A DNA stretch of 46,003 nt from Polaromonas sp. (GTDB lineage: Bacteria > Pseudomonadota > Gammaproteobacteria > Burkholderiales > Burkholderiaceae_C). Below, in pieces: positions 17,240-26,233 of the stretch (position 1 is the stretch's first letter; every line of letters begins with the position of its first letter). The notes under the pieces were generated by a model. That model was given only the letters and a program-made list of their open reading frames with translations, searched no databases and was not told where the DNA came from. The stretch covers positions 1 to 46,003 of the forward strand of contig JAAFJF010000023.1 in the NCBI GenBank assembly GCA_013298815.1. The letters run 5' to 3'. Position numbers and translations under genes: made by a program.

Positions 17240-18676
17240 TCAAAATTTAACGCTAAAGCGTTTCAAGGTTTCAAGCAAGGTATCGTTGTTTTTGTTGATT
17301 TTGACGGCTTCTTTCCACAAGGCTGTTGCACGGTCTTTGAGGCCTTGTTTCCATAGCACTTCGCCCAAATGTGCGGCTATTTCTGCATCGGGCTTACTGG
17401 TGTAGGCGGCTTCCAAAATGCGTTGCGCTTCCGCCAAATTACCTAATTTGAACTCTACCCAGCCCAAGCTATCCGCTATAAAAGGGTCTTTGGGAGCCAG
17501 TTTCACGGCTTTTTCGATCAAATCTTTCGCTTCTGGTAAACGCATGTTGCGGTCTGCGAGTGAATAGCCAAGCGCGTTGTAGGCCTGCGGGTCTTCGGGT
17601 TTTGCATCAATTATCAACCGCAAGATGCGCTCCATCTCGTCTAAGCGGCCCAACTTTTCAGCCATCATGGCCAGGTCGTATTGCAAATCAGGTTTGTCTT
17701 CTTCATTGCTGTTGGCGATGGCTTTGCTCAAAGTGTCATAGGCTTGCTGGTATTGTTTGCTGTTTTTCGCCATATTCGCCAGCAGGGTGTAGGCGCGCGA
17801 CTGGCTGGCGCTGCGTTGGGCGGTAGGCAGCGGGTCGGTTAACTGAATGAATGTCTTGAGCGCCGTTTGCGCTGCCTGTGCCAGGGTGTTGGCTTTGGCT
17901 TTGTCCGAGGCATCTTGGCTTAATTGGTATTGCAGGGTGCCTAAAACAAGCCAGCTGGGTGCGTAAGTGGGCGTGTCAACGCTGAGTTTTTGCACTTGCG
18001 CCAGAGCTTCTACAAAGCGTGATTGAGAAACCAGCGTTCTGGCATAGGCCAAACGTACCTCGGGTTTGGGTTGGGTTTTTACGTTTGCAAGGTATTGTTT
18101 AACAAGTTGCTCTGCCGTTGTTTCTTTGGTGGTCATAAGTGCCAGTGCCAACTGCGCAGCTTCATCATTGTTAGGATTTTTTGCCAGCGCAAGCTTGGCA
18201 ACTTCGAGCGCAATCGCCAAATCTGCCTTGCCTGCGGGCAGTTCTAGGCGGTTCATGCTGATCGAAATTTGAACCATGTAGCGTGCTGCGTCGGTAGACG
18301 TGGGCATGGCTACCAACCAAGCCCGCGCGGCTGACAATGCGGAGTCGCCTGAACGGGCTTGCAGCGCAATGGTGATGGCCCGCTCAAACAACAAGGCATC
18401 TTTGGTTTTGCGGGCGCTATCTAGCATCAGCGCGAAGCCAATTCTGGGCTCCTCGTCGAGTAGATTCAGCTCAGCTAACAAAATCTTGTAAAACGTCTCG
18501 GCATCCATGACGGAGTTATTCACGACTGGCGCTACCGAATCAGCCGGCGTTGTTAACTCTGGCGCTGGGGTAGCTTGCCCAAATGCTAATTGCGCTGTCC
18601 CTAAAAAGCCCAGTAAACTCAAAACTGCAACAGTTTTAAATTTAATGCGTGCACTGAAGAATCGATTTTGTTTCAT
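17240..18676 (-). CDS. Exported tetratricopeptide-repeat protein
   Basis: The protein of 478 residues (start MKQNRFFSARIK at 18676) has a signal peptide with core VAVLSLLGFLGTAQLAFG. It then consists largely of helical TPR units. The clearest are PEDPQAYNALGYSLADRN, DPFIADSLGWVEFKLGNLAE and a third ending in AAHLGEVLWKQG, at about 370-450. Such a protein directly upstream of lolB and ispE is conserved in Burkholderiales. It is probably periplasmic or outer-membrane linked and serves in protein assembly; no specific partner can be read from the sequence. Confidence 0.88.
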   Translation of the reverse strand: MKQNRFFSARIKFKTVAVLSLLGFLGTAQLAFGQATPAPELTTPADSVAPVVNNSVMDAETFYKILLAELNLLDEEPRIGFALMLDSARKTKDALLFERAITIALQARSGDSALSAARAWLVAMPTSTDAARYMVQISISMNRLELPAGKADLAIALEVAKLALAKNPNNDEAAQLALALMTTKETTAEQLVKQYLANVKTQPKPEVRLAYARTLVSQSRFVEALAQVQKLSVDTPTYAPSWLVLGTLQYQLSQDASDKAKANTLAQAAQTALKTFIQLTDPLPTAQRSASQSRAYTLLANMAKNSKQYQQAYDTLSKAIANSNEEDKPDLQYDLAMMAEKLGRLDEMERILRLIIDAKPEDPQAYNALGYSLADRNMRLPEAKDLIEKAVKLAPKDPFIADSLGWVEFKLGNLAEAQRILEAAYTSKPDAEIAAHLGEVLWKQGLKDRATALWKEAVKINKNNDTLLETLKRFSVKF

Positions 18677-18784
18677 ACAAGCATGATAATTCATGCAAAG
18701 TAAATCTGTACATACCCATGAGATCAGCTTTACTACTTGTTTACTTACTCTAATAGGTTCGCATTTAAGCTAACCCACAACCGA

Positions 18785-19633
18785 ATGCCTGAATTACCCG
18801 AAGTTGAAGTCACGCGGCTGAGTTTTGCCTCTAGCATCGCTGGCGCTCGCATATTGGCGGTGCGTGTCGGCAAACCCTTGCGCTGGCCGCTGCAGTGCGA
18901 GCCTGACGCGCTGCTGGGCATGACAGTGCAACAAGTGCGCAGGCGGGGTAAGTATTTGTTGTTGGATTTGCAGGGAGGACGTCTAGGTAATGGCTTGCTT
19001 TTGATGCATTTGGGCATGTCTGGCAGCTTGAGCTTTACCCCAACCACAGCTTTTGGTGTTGAGCTTGCTGCCGCAGCCAAACACGACCATTTTGATCTGG
19101 TCACCACCCAGGGCTTGCTGCGTTTGAATGATCCACGCCGCTTTGGTGCAGTTGTGTATGCACCAGCCGAGCAATCGCCCACCGCGCAAAAGTTGCTTGG
19201 CAAACTGGGTGTTGAGCCTTTAACGGATGCTTTTGACGCTAAAACCTTTCATTCAGAGCTAAAAAAACGCCAAACGGCGATAAAACAAGTGCTTTTGGCG
19301 GGTGAATTGGTTGTCGGAGTTGGCAATATTTATGCATCGGAAGCGCTGTTTATGGCGGGAATTCGACCAACGACGAGAGCTGCGAAAATCAGCTTTCCTA
19401 GAGCCGCCAAACTCCATGCGGCGATTCAAGAAGTTTTAGCCCGTGCAATTGCCAAAGGCGGCAGCACTTTGCAAGATTTTTCCAGCGCCAAGGGAGAATC
19501 AGGTTATTTTCAACTAGAAGCTAAAGTGTATGACCGCGCTCATCTGCCCTGTTTGGACTGCCAAACCCCCATCAAAAAAATAGTCCAAGGCCAGCGATCA
19601 ACGTTTTATTGCTCAGTATGTCAAAAACCGTAA
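18785..19633 (+). CDS. mutM: Formamidopyrimidine-DNA glycosylase MutM
   Basis: MutM (Fpg) removes 8-oxoguanine from DNA. The ATG at 18785 gives [11 protein letters not shown], with catalytic Pro2 and Glu3, so upstream in-frame starts are wrong. Other family marks are the beta-turn lysine in [32 protein letters not shown] in the helix-two-turn-helix, and a C-terminal zinc finger (CLDC, then CSVC). The protein has 282 residues. mutY overlaps its end by 16 bases, so two enzymes of the 8-oxoguanine defence system are co-expressed. Confidence 0.97.
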   Translation: MPELPEVEVTRLSFASSIAGARILAVRVGKPLRWPLQCEPDALLGMTVQQVRRRGKYLLLDLQGGRLGNGLLLMHLGMSGSLSFTPTTAFGVELAAAAKHDHFDLVTTQGLLRLNDPRRFGAVVYAPAEQSPTAQKLLGKLGVEPLTDAFDAKTFHSELKKRQTAIKQVLLAGELVVGVGNIYASEALFMAGIRPTTRAAKISFPRAAKLHAAIQEVLARAIAKGGSTLQDFSSAKGESGYFQLEAKVYDRAHLPCLDCQTPIKKIVQGQRSTFYCSVCQKP

Positions 19634-20712
19634 GTTTAGAAACCTTGAATTCAAAGGCCGTAGCCGAATTCGCCCCCGCCTTGATCGCCTGGCAAAAAAC
19701 GCACGGCAGGCACGACTTGCCGTGGCAAAACACGCGCGACCCGTACAAAGTATGGCTGTCTGAAATCATGCTGCAGCAAACGCAAGTCGTGACTGTCAAA
19801 GACTATTTTGCGCGTTTCTTAGCCGTGCACCCCACGGTGGCCAGCTTGGCGGCCGCCAGTTTGGACGATGTGCTGGCGCTGTGGAGCGGCTTGGGTTACT
19901 ACAGCCGAGCCCGCAACATGCACCGCTGCGCGCAAGATGTGGTCGCGCTGCATGGTGGTGCGTTCCCGCAAACGGCAGAAGTGCTGCAAACCTTGCCCGG
20001 CATCGGCCCGTCCACAGCGGCCGCCGTCGCCTCGCTGTGCTTCAGCGAGCGGGTGGCTATTTTGGATGGTAATGTGAAGCGGGTGCTGACGCGGTTGTTG
20101 GGTTTTGACGCTGATTTGGCGAAATCTGCCAATGAAAAAGCGCTGTGGGCATTGGCAACCCAAGTTTTACCCCGTGATGATTTGTGGACAGCCATGCCGC
20201 ATTACACCCAAGGTGTGATGGACTTGGGCGCAACCCTATGCACCACCCGCAACCCAAATTGCCTGCTGTGCCCTGTAGAAAAGCTGTGTGCGGCTAAAAA
20301 GCAAGGCAATCCAGAAGCTTTCCCAGTAAAAACCAAAACCTTGAAACGCACCAGCCAATCGCTTTGGCTACTTTGGGCGTCACTAGCTGACGGTTCTGTG
20401 TTTTTAGAGCAACGCCCCACGCCCGGCGTCTGGGCCGGTTTGTATTGTTTGCCCGTTTTCGACAGTTATGAAGCCTTAACTACGGCAATATCTGCAGCAG
20501 TTTCACCGGCGGACGCTTCCCTTTTACAAGATGGCGCGGTGTTTAAACATGTTTTGACGCACAAAGACCTGCATATTCACCCCGTGCGCTTGCAAATGCT
20601 TGAAAAACCAAAGCCCGCAGTGCTGAAAATCAAAGGAAATTGGGTTTCTGCTGCTGCTTGGCCTGCACTTGGTCTGCCTGCACCCGTTCGAAAGCTGCTT
20701 GATACGATGTAA
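19618..20712 (+). CDS. mutY: Adenine DNA glycosylase MutY
   Basis: MutY removes adenine mispaired with 8-oxoguanine. The 364-residue protein has [20 protein letters not shown] with catalytic Glu49, the helix-hairpin-helix [10 protein letters not shown] (126-135), catalytic Asp150 in [12 protein letters not shown], and the [4Fe-4S] ligands Cys208, 215, 218 and 224 (Cx6Cx2Cx5C). A C-terminal NUDIX-like recognition domain follows ([18 protein letters not shown]). It starts inside mutM with a 16-base overlap, suggesting translational coupling. Its end converges on rapZ across a dispersed repeat. Confidence 0.97.
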   Translation: MSKTVSLETLNSKAVAEFAPALIAWQKTHGRHDLPWQNTRDPYKVWLSEIMLQQTQVVTVKDYFARFLAVHPTVASLAAASLDDVLALWSGLGYYSRARNMHRCAQDVVALHGGAFPQTAEVLQTLPGIGPSTAAAVASLCFSERVAILDGNVKRVLTRLLGFDADLAKSANEKALWALATQVLPRDDLWTAMPHYTQGVMDLGATLCTTRNPNCLLCPVEKLCAAKKQGNPEAFPVKTKTLKRTSQSLWLLWASLADGSVFLEQRPTPGVWAGLYCLPVFDSYEALTTAISAAVSPADASLLQDGAVFKHVLTHKDLHIHPVRLQMLEKPKPAVLKIKGNWVSAAAWPALGLPAPVRKLLDTM

Positions 20713-20763
20713 ATTGGCTTTAGCCGGCGCATTTGTTGCCTGAGCAGCTATTAATTTTGTAGC
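20711..20763. repeat. Dispersed repeat copy between mutY and rapZ
   Basis: TTTAGCCGGCGCATTTGTTG, then CCTGAGCAGCTATTAATTTTG and TAGC. It starts at the mutY stop and covers the last codons of rapZ (ending ELQN). Confidence 0.78.
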
Positions 20764-21671
20764 TCTCTGTGCCGTTTTAAGGTCACAAACTTACCTGATT
20801 CGTTGCCCAATTTGTCTCTGCCAAACGCTGCTGCCAATTGCTCCACCAAATAAACCGAGCGGTGCTGGCCGCCAGTACAACCAACGGCAATCGTCACATA
20901 GCTGCGGTGATCTCGTGCAAGTGCAATCAGCCATTTGCTGACAAATTTTGAAATGTCAGCTTGCATATCCGTCACTTCTTGCTGATGCTGTAAAAATTTG
21001 GCCACTGGCGCGTCGCGGCCCGTTAATTGGCGCAGTTCAGGTTCGTAGTGCGGGTTTGGCAACATGCGGACGTCGAAAACGTAGTCTGCGTCCATGGGAA
21101 TGCCGCGTTTGAAGGCGAAGGATTCGAACACCAATGTCATGCCACTGATGGAATGAGAAGTGGCGGAAATCAAGTCTTTGACATAAGCCAAAAGCTGCGC
21201 AGGACGAATCATGCTGGTATCGATGATGTGCGCACCTTCACGCAAGTCGGCCAGCATATCGCGCTCCAGCTCGATGGCTTCTACCAGCACGTGTTGCATG
21301 CTTGGCAGGCTCTCTGTGCTGGCAGCCGTTTGACTGGCTTGGCTAGACAGAGGGTGTTTTCTGCGTGTTTCTGAAAAACGGCGTACCAAGGTGTCGGTGG
21401 TTGCGTCTAGAAACAAAGATTTCAAGTTGACGTCGCGATTTTTCAATGCTGACAACAACTTAGGCACCATGGGCAGCGAGATGGAGCTGCGAATATCCAT
21501 CGCTACTGCCACTTGTTTGACGCCTAGCTGCTCTTCTAGATCGATAAATGGCAGCAGTAATTCAGGTGGCAAATTGTCGACGCAGTAAAAACCAGCATCT
21601 TCCAATGCATGCAGCGCCACCGACTTGCCCGAGCCCGACATACCTGTGATTAAAACCAGCTCTAAAGTCAT
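20751..21671 (-). CDS. rapZ: RNase adapter protein RapZ
   Basis: RapZ is a nucleotide-binding protein that in enterobacteria directs RNase E to the GlmZ small RNA. In other bacteria its target is less clear. The 306-residue protein has the Walker A GMSGSGKS (10-17), [37 protein letters not shown] and the C-terminal signature [20 protein letters not shown] with HRE near the end. The final codons are shared with a dispersed repeat copy. It lies next to recN; gap 10 bases. Confidence 0.96.
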   Translation of the reverse strand: MTLELVLITGMSGSGKSVALHALEDAGFYCVDNLPPELLLPFIDLEEQLGVKQVAVAMDIRSSISLPMVPKLLSALKNRDVNLKSLFLDATTDTLVRRFSETRRKHPLSSQASQTAASTESLPSMQHVLVEAIELERDMLADLREGAHIIDTSMIRPAQLLAYVKDLISATSHSISGMTLVFESFAFKRGIPMDADYVFDVRMLPNPHYEPELRQLTGRDAPVAKFLQHQQEVTDMQADISKFVSKWLIALARDHRSYVTIAVGCTGGQHRSVYLVEQLAAAFGRDKLGNESGKFVTLKRHRELQN

Positions 21672-21681
21672 GTAAAAACTT

Positions 21682-23451
21682 TCACGCTATTGCCTTGGAT
21701 TTGGTTGATTTTGCATCTAAAGTCGTCAAAATAGGGGTAAATATGCCATTATCCAGCGTATTTGCTGCCTGAGTAGCTATCATTTCTGTAGCGTGTAAAA
21801 TCGTAGCCTCTGTGACCTGTGCACCACCCAACATGCGGGCGATCTCGTTGACACGGTCCGCATTGAGCACCTCAGTCACGCTGCTTTCGGTGTTTTGACC
21901 CTGCAAGCGCTTGGCGACGACCAGGTGTTGGTCTGCACACGCAGCCACTTGCGGCAAATGCGTCACCGCCAGCACTTGCCTGTCCACACCCAGTTGTTTC
22001 ATCAACCTGCCCACGGTTTCTGCCACCGCGCCGCCCACGCCCGCGTCTACCTCGTCAAAAATCAAGGTTTGCGCCGTGCCCAACTGGCTGGTAACGACTG
22101 AAATCGCCAAAGCAATCCGTGACAATTCGCCACCCGAAGCCACCTTGCCCACAGGGCGCGGCGTGCTGCCAGCGTGGCCGGCAACCAAAAAGCCCACGTC
22201 TTCCAACCCAGCTTCTGCCGGTGCATCCAGCGCTGTCAACGCCACCTCAAACGCACCGCCTTGCATGCCCAGGCCTTGCATCGCAGCGGTAATGGCAGCT
22301 GCCAGCTTGGGCGCTGCCGTGCGCCGTTTTTTGGAAATGGCAGTCGCCTCGGTCTGAAAAGATTTGGATGCTTTTTGCTCAGCAGCTTCTAAAGCGGCTA
22401 AGTCTGTCGAGGCATCCAAGCGGGTTAACTCTTCTTTCCATGATGCGAGCAAAGCTGGCAGTTCTTCAGGCGTACGTTTGTGGCGGCGCGACAGCGACAG
22501 CCAAAGCGCCATGCGTTCGTCCAACTCTGCCAAACGCTGCGGTTCCAGCTCGGTTTTGCGCAAATAGCCGTTCAAGCTGTGCGCTGCATCTTCAAGCTGC
22601 GCTAAATTGGAGGCTAAAACGTCGGCCAAGGCTTTGAATTCGGGCTCAATGTGCGAACGGGCTTCTAAAGCGCTGTGGGCTTTGACCAAGCCACTAATCA
22701 CGTCTGCGTTAGCGTCAGATTCATCATCTTGCAAGGCTGAAAACGCCGTTTGCGCCGCTTCCATGAGCGCTTGCGCATTGGACAGCTTGGTGTGCTGTGC
22801 GTTCAACTCGTCCCATTCGTCTGCACCGGGCGCTAGTTTGTCAACCTCGGTGATTTGCCAAAGCACCCGCTCGCGCTCGTTTTGCAGGTTGTTCATGGCA
22901 GATTTAGCGGTGTCTAATGCCTTGGTCGCCGTGCGCCAATTTGTCCATAGCGCGCTTAGCTGTTGACAATTATTACCAGCATAGGCATCCAACAGACCGC
23001 GAACAGCATCCGCACGGCTCAGCGTTGCCCACGCGTGCTGGCCGTGAATGTCGACCAGTTCGTCGCCCAGTTCTTTGAGTTGCGATGCTGTCGCAGTGCT
23101 GCCATTAACCCAAGCGCGGCTTTTGCCGGCAGTATCTACTGTGCGGCGCAACAGCAATGTGTCTTCTGCATCAAAACCGGCTTCTTCCAGCCATGCTCTG
23201 AACCAAGCTTTTCTTGCCTCTGGGATTTGAAATTCTGCACTCACTTCCGCTCGGTTTGCGCCTTCGCGCACCCAGGAAGAATCTGCACGCGAGCCTAAAG
23301 CCAGCTGTAGCGCATCGATCAAAATCGATTTGCCTGCACCAGTTTCGCCCGTCAGCACCGTAAAACCGCTGCTTAAATCCAGCTCCAGCTCGCGCACGAT
23401 GACGAAATCGCGCAGCGCTATTCGCTTTAGCCCTGTACTCTGTGCTGCCAT
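21682..23451 (-). CDS. recN: DNA repair protein RecN
   Basis: RecN is an SMC-like ATPase in double-strand break repair. The 589-residue protein has Walker A GETGAGKS (35-42), a central coiled coil (about 155-370), the ABC signature [15 protein letters not shown] and Walker [14 protein letters not shown]. Typical RecN ends soon after ARMLGG; here about 40 more residues follow, and about 553-569 of these are encoded by a dispersed repeat copy. The start at 23451 is two bases after the nadK stop, so nadK-recN is a tight unit. Confidence 0.96.
   Translation of the reverse strand: MAAQSTGLKRIALRDFVIVRELELDLSSGFTVLTGETGAGKSILIDALQLALGSRADSSWVREGANRAEVSAEFQIPEARKAWFRAWLEEAGFDAEDTLLLRRTVDTAGKSRAWVNGSTATASQLKELGDELVDIHGQHAWATLSRADAVRGLLDAYAGNNCQQLSALWTNWRTATKALDTAKSAMNNLQNERERVLWQITEVDKLAPGADEWDELNAQHTKLSNAQALMEAAQTAFSALQDDESDANADVISGLVKAHSALEARSHIEPEFKALADVLASNLAQLEDAAHSLNGYLRKTELEPQRLAELDERMALWLSLSRRHKRTPEELPALLASWKEELTRLDASTDLAALEAAEQKASKSFQTEATAISKKRRTAAPKLAAAITAAMQGLGMQGGAFEVALTALDAPAEAGLEDVGFLVAGHAGSTPRPVGKVASGGELSRIALAISVVTSQLGTAQTLIFDEVDAGVGGAVAETVGRLMKQLGVDRQVLAVTHLPQVAACADQHLVVAKRLQGQNTESSVTEVLNADRVNEIARMLGGAQVTEATILHATEMIATQAANTLDNGIFTPILTTLDAKSTKSKAIA
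21745..21795. repeat. Dispersed repeat copy in the 3' end of recN
   Basis: ATCCAGCGTATTTGCTGCCT, then GAGTAGCTATCATTTCTGTAG is a diverged copy. It is read in frame on the minus strand (roughly [17 protein letters not shown]). Confidence 0.65.
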
Positions 23452-23453
23452 GC

Positions 23454-24371
23454 TCAAGATCCCCCCTCGTTCCAATGCAGTTTTTTGCGCAACGTATCAA
23501 AATAGCTCCAACCTTTGGGGTGCAAAAAACGGACTGAATACTGTGACTTGGTGACCTTAATGCAATCACCAATCTGCATTTCGGTGATGGATTGCATGTC
23601 AAAATTGGCGCTGGCATCGCGGCCTGAGACAACTTCTACAGTGATTTCAACCGCATTGGCCAGCACGATGGGGCGATTCGACAAATTATGCGGTGCAATC
23701 GGCGCAAGCACCCATCCCGGAATTGACGGATGCAGCAGCGGCCCGCCAGCTGATAGTGCATAAGCGGTCGAGCCCGTAGGCGTTGCAATAATCAAACCGT
23801 CAGCCCTCTGATTCGCCACAAAATGGCCGTCAACATCCACACGCAACTCCACCATGCCAGACGTTCCGCCACGGTTAATCACCACATCGTTCATCGCCAG
23901 CGCGTCAAACACGCATTTGCCTTGGCGCATGACTTTGCCCTGAATCAGGCTGCGGTGGTCTTCCTCAAACTCGCCCATCAGCATGGGTTTGAGCACGGCT
24001 TGGTAGCCTTCAAGGGCAATGTCGGTAATAAACCCCAAACGCCCTTGGTTGATGCCAATCAGCGGCACGCCGTAGGGCGCAAGCTGGCGGCCAATGCCCA
24101 GCATCGTGCCGTCGCCACCCACCACCAAGCCTAAATCGCACTGTTCGCCAATGCCATGCACGTCTAAGGTGGGGTAGTTTGCGATGCCTGAGAGCTGCGC
24201 TGTTGTTTGTTCAAGCACGACATTGCAACCCAAATCGCTTAAAAATTGGGCAATATCTTCCAGCACACCCGCATTAGCAGCCAAGCCCGGCGCATGAAAT
24301 TTGCCAATCAACGCCACTTTTGAGAAATGTGATGTAGATACTGAAGGCGAAGATGTTGACGATTTGGTCAT
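23454..24371 (-). CDS. nadK: NAD kinase
   Basis: NadK phosphorylates NAD to NADP. The 305-residue protein has the catalytic GGDGT (85-89), [12 protein letters not shown], the NE/D-type [10 protein letters not shown] and the substrate loop [20 protein letters not shown]. It is divergent from hrcA with 46 bases between the starts, the standard neighbourhood in Burkholderiales. Confidence 0.97.
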   Translation of the reverse strand: MTKSSTSSPSVSTSHFSKVALIGKFHAPGLAANAGVLEDIAQFLSDLGCNVVLEQTTAQLSGIANYPTLDVHGIGEQCDLGLVVGGDGTMLGIGRQLAPYGVPLIGINQGRLGFITDIALEGYQAVLKPMLMGEFEEDHRSLIQGKVMRQGKCVFDALAMNDVVINRGGTSGMVELRVDVDGHFVANQRADGLIIATPTGSTAYALSAGGPLLHPSIPGWVLAPIAPHNLSNRPIVLANAVEITVEVVSGRDASANFDMQSITEMQIGDCIKVTKSQYSVRFLHPKGWSYFDTLRKKLHWNEGGS

Positions 24372-24417
24372 CGAATTAGAAAGTATAAAACTGATTACAT
24401 CATACTAAAATGCCACC

Positions 24418-25422
24418 ATGCTAGACGACAGAGCCAAGTTATTGTTAAAGGCGTTGGTTGAACGCTATATCGCCGACGGGCAGCCCATAGGCTCGCGCAC
24501 CTTGTCGCGCGCCTCTGGTCTTGAGTTGTCACCCGCCACCATTCGCAATGTGATGTCCGATCTGGAAGAGTTGGGGCTGATAGCCAGCCCGCACACTTCC
24601 GCCGGGCGCATTCCAACCACACGCGGGTACAGGTTATTCGTAGACACCATGCTTACCGCACAGCGGGAAACCTTTGCGCCGCAAATCTTGGCGGCAGAGC
24701 AGCCCAAGAAGGTGATTACGAATGCGGCGCATTTGCTGTCCAGCCTGTCCCAGTTCGTTGGCGTGGTGATTGCACCTAGGCGCACTTCGGTGTTTAGGCA
24801 CATTGAATTTTTGAAGTTATCTGAAAAACGCTATTTGGTCATCATCGTCGCCCCAGATGGCGATGTGCAAAACCGCGTTATTTTTACGGAAGCTGACTTT
24901 TCCCAGTCGCAATTGTTAGAAGCCTCGAACTTCCTCAACGCCAATTACGCCGGCATGGCCATCGAGCAAGTGCGCGAGCGCCTCAAGTTGGAAGTTGACC
25001 AACTGCGCGGCGAAATCGCCCATTTAATGAACGCAGCGGTACAAGTGGGCTCTGAAGTACTGACGCAAGAGCAAGACGAGGTGGTGATAGCTGGCGAGCG
25101 AAATTTGCTCTCTGTCAGCGATTTTTCTACCGATATGGGTCAACTTCGCCGCGCGTTTGACCTTTTTGAGCAAAAAACGCAACTCATGCGCCTGCTGGAC
25201 ACATCCAGCCAAGCCGAGGGCGTGCGTATCTACATCGGTGGTGAAAGCCATGTTGTGCCGATAGAAGATTTGTCAGTCGTCAGCGCGCCTTACGAGGTGG
25301 ATGGGCAGATCGTAGGCACTCTAGCCGTCATTGGCCCTACCCGCATGCACTACGACCGGATGATCCAAATCGTAGATATCACCTCAAAATTGGTCAGCAA
25401 TGCGCTGAGCCATCAAAAATAA
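24418..25422 (+). CDS. hrcA: Heat-inducible transcription repressor HrcA
   Basis: HrcA represses chaperone genes by binding CIRCE operators and is kept active by GroEL. The 334-residue protein has an N-terminal winged helix ([53 protein letters not shown]), a GAF-like centre, and a C-terminal [13 protein letters not shown]. No CIRCE inverted repeat is visible in the 46-base gap upstream, so there is no sign of self-regulation through CIRCE here. Confidence 0.96.
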   Translation: MLDDRAKLLLKALVERYIADGQPIGSRTLSRASGLELSPATIRNVMSDLEELGLIASPHTSAGRIPTTRGYRLFVDTMLTAQRETFAPQILAAEQPKKVITNAAHLLSSLSQFVGVVIAPRRTSVFRHIEFLKLSEKRYLVIIVAPDGDVQNRVIFTEADFSQSQLLEASNFLNANYAGMAIEQVRERLKLEVDQLRGEIAHLMNAAVQVGSEVLTQEQDEVVIAGERNLLSVSDFSTDMGQLRRAFDLFEQKTQLMRLLDTSSQAEGVRIYIGGESHVVPIEDLSVVSAPYEVDGQIVGTLAVIGPTRMHYDRMIQIVDITSKLVSNALSHQK

Positions 25423-25490
25423 GCCGCAGATTCAGGGCGGGACTGCAATTACAATACTGGGTTGGATTGATACTTTGTCAATTCAAAGGC

Positions 25491-25567
25491 GGGATGTTAG
25501 CTCAGTTGGTTAGAGCAGAGGACTCATAATCCTTTGGTCCACGGTTCAAGTCCGTGACGTCCCACCA
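25491..25567 (+). tRNA. tRNA with CAT anticodon (tRNA-Ile2 or elongator tRNA-Met)
   Basis: A 77-base cloverleaf: acceptor GGGATGT / ACGTCCC, anticodon arm GAGGA-CTCATAA-TCCTT with anticodon at 25525-25527, T arm CACGG-TTCAAGT-CCGTG, and an encoded CCA. The acceptor's first pair is closed, so it is not initiator tRNA. The TTGGTC variable region and TTCAAGTCC T loop resemble E. coli tRNA-Ile2, in which C34 is modified to lysidine. Elongator Met has the same CTCATAA loop, so identity is uncertain. Confidence 0.93.
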
Positions 25568-25593
25568 TTTTTTTGCTATTTATACTATTTTAT

Positions 25594-25650
25594 GCAAAAT
25601 ATAGCTCTAGCCGGCGTTTTTGTTGCCTAAATAGCTATTTAAAATATAGC
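25594..25650. repeat. Dispersed repeat copy between the CAT tRNA and greB
   Basis: ATAGCTCTAGCCGGCGTTTT, then TGTTGCCTAAATAGCTATTTAAAATATAGC. The end forms a small GCTAT...ATAGC hairpin. It fills most of the greB leader. Confidence 0.78.
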
Positions 25651-25672
25651 AAAATTAATACAAAATACCCTA

Positions 25673-26233
25673 ATGAGCAAAGCCTTTACCAAAGAAACCG
25701 ATTCTGAGGATGACGATGACACTGGTTTGCCTGCTTTACCGACAGGAGGTAAAAACTACATCACGCCCAGCGGTTATGCACGGATTCGCGGTGAATTGCT
25801 AGACTTGATTGATAACGAACGCCCTAAAGTGGTGGACGTGGTGCATTGGGCGGCTAGTAATGGCGACCGCTCTGAAAATGGCGACTATATTTACGGAAAA
25901 CGGCGTTTGCGTGAGATTGACCGACGCATTCGGTTTTTGACGAAGCGCTTAGAAATCGCGGTAATCAGCGATCCAAGCGTGCATTTTGGTGGTGATCAAG
26001 TTTTCTTTGGTGCGACGGTGACTTATGAAGAAGAGAGCGGTTTGCAGCGCACAGTGACGATTTTGGGTATCGATGAGGCGGACAATTTGAAGCAACAAGT
26101 GAGCTGGGTTTCACCAATAGCCCGGACTTTGCTGAGAGCGCACGTGGGTGACGTGGTTCGACTGAGCTCGCCCAGCGGGATTCATGAGATTGAAATTATT
26201 CGCGTCGAGTATCCAAAAGCTATGCCACCATGA
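25673..26233 (+). CDS. greB: Transcription elongation factor GreB
   Basis: GreB rescues backtracked RNA polymerase by stimulating transcript cleavage. The 186-residue protein begins with an acidic tail, then NYITPSGYARIRGEL and the coiled-coil tip with acidic residues in GDRSENGDYIYGKRRLREID. The C-terminal FKBP-like domain has VSWVSPIARTLLRAHVGDVV. The GKRRLREIDRR pattern fits GreB rather than GreA. Its 3' end overlaps the convergent spoT gene by 14 bases. Confidence 0.94.
   Translation: MSKAFTKETDSEDDDDTGLPALPTGGKNYITPSGYARIRGELLDLIDNERPKVVDVVHWAASNGDRSENGDYIYGKRRLREIDRRIRFLTKRLEIAVISDPSVHFGGDQVFFGATVTYEEESGLQRTVTILGIDEADNLKQQVSWVSPIARTLLRAHVGDVVRLSSPSGIHEIEIIRVEYPKAMPP

Noticed and set aside
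24372-24417. CIRCE operator upstream of hrcA
   Set aside because: No 9-bp inverted repeat with a 9-base spacer of the CIRCE type is present in the gap.
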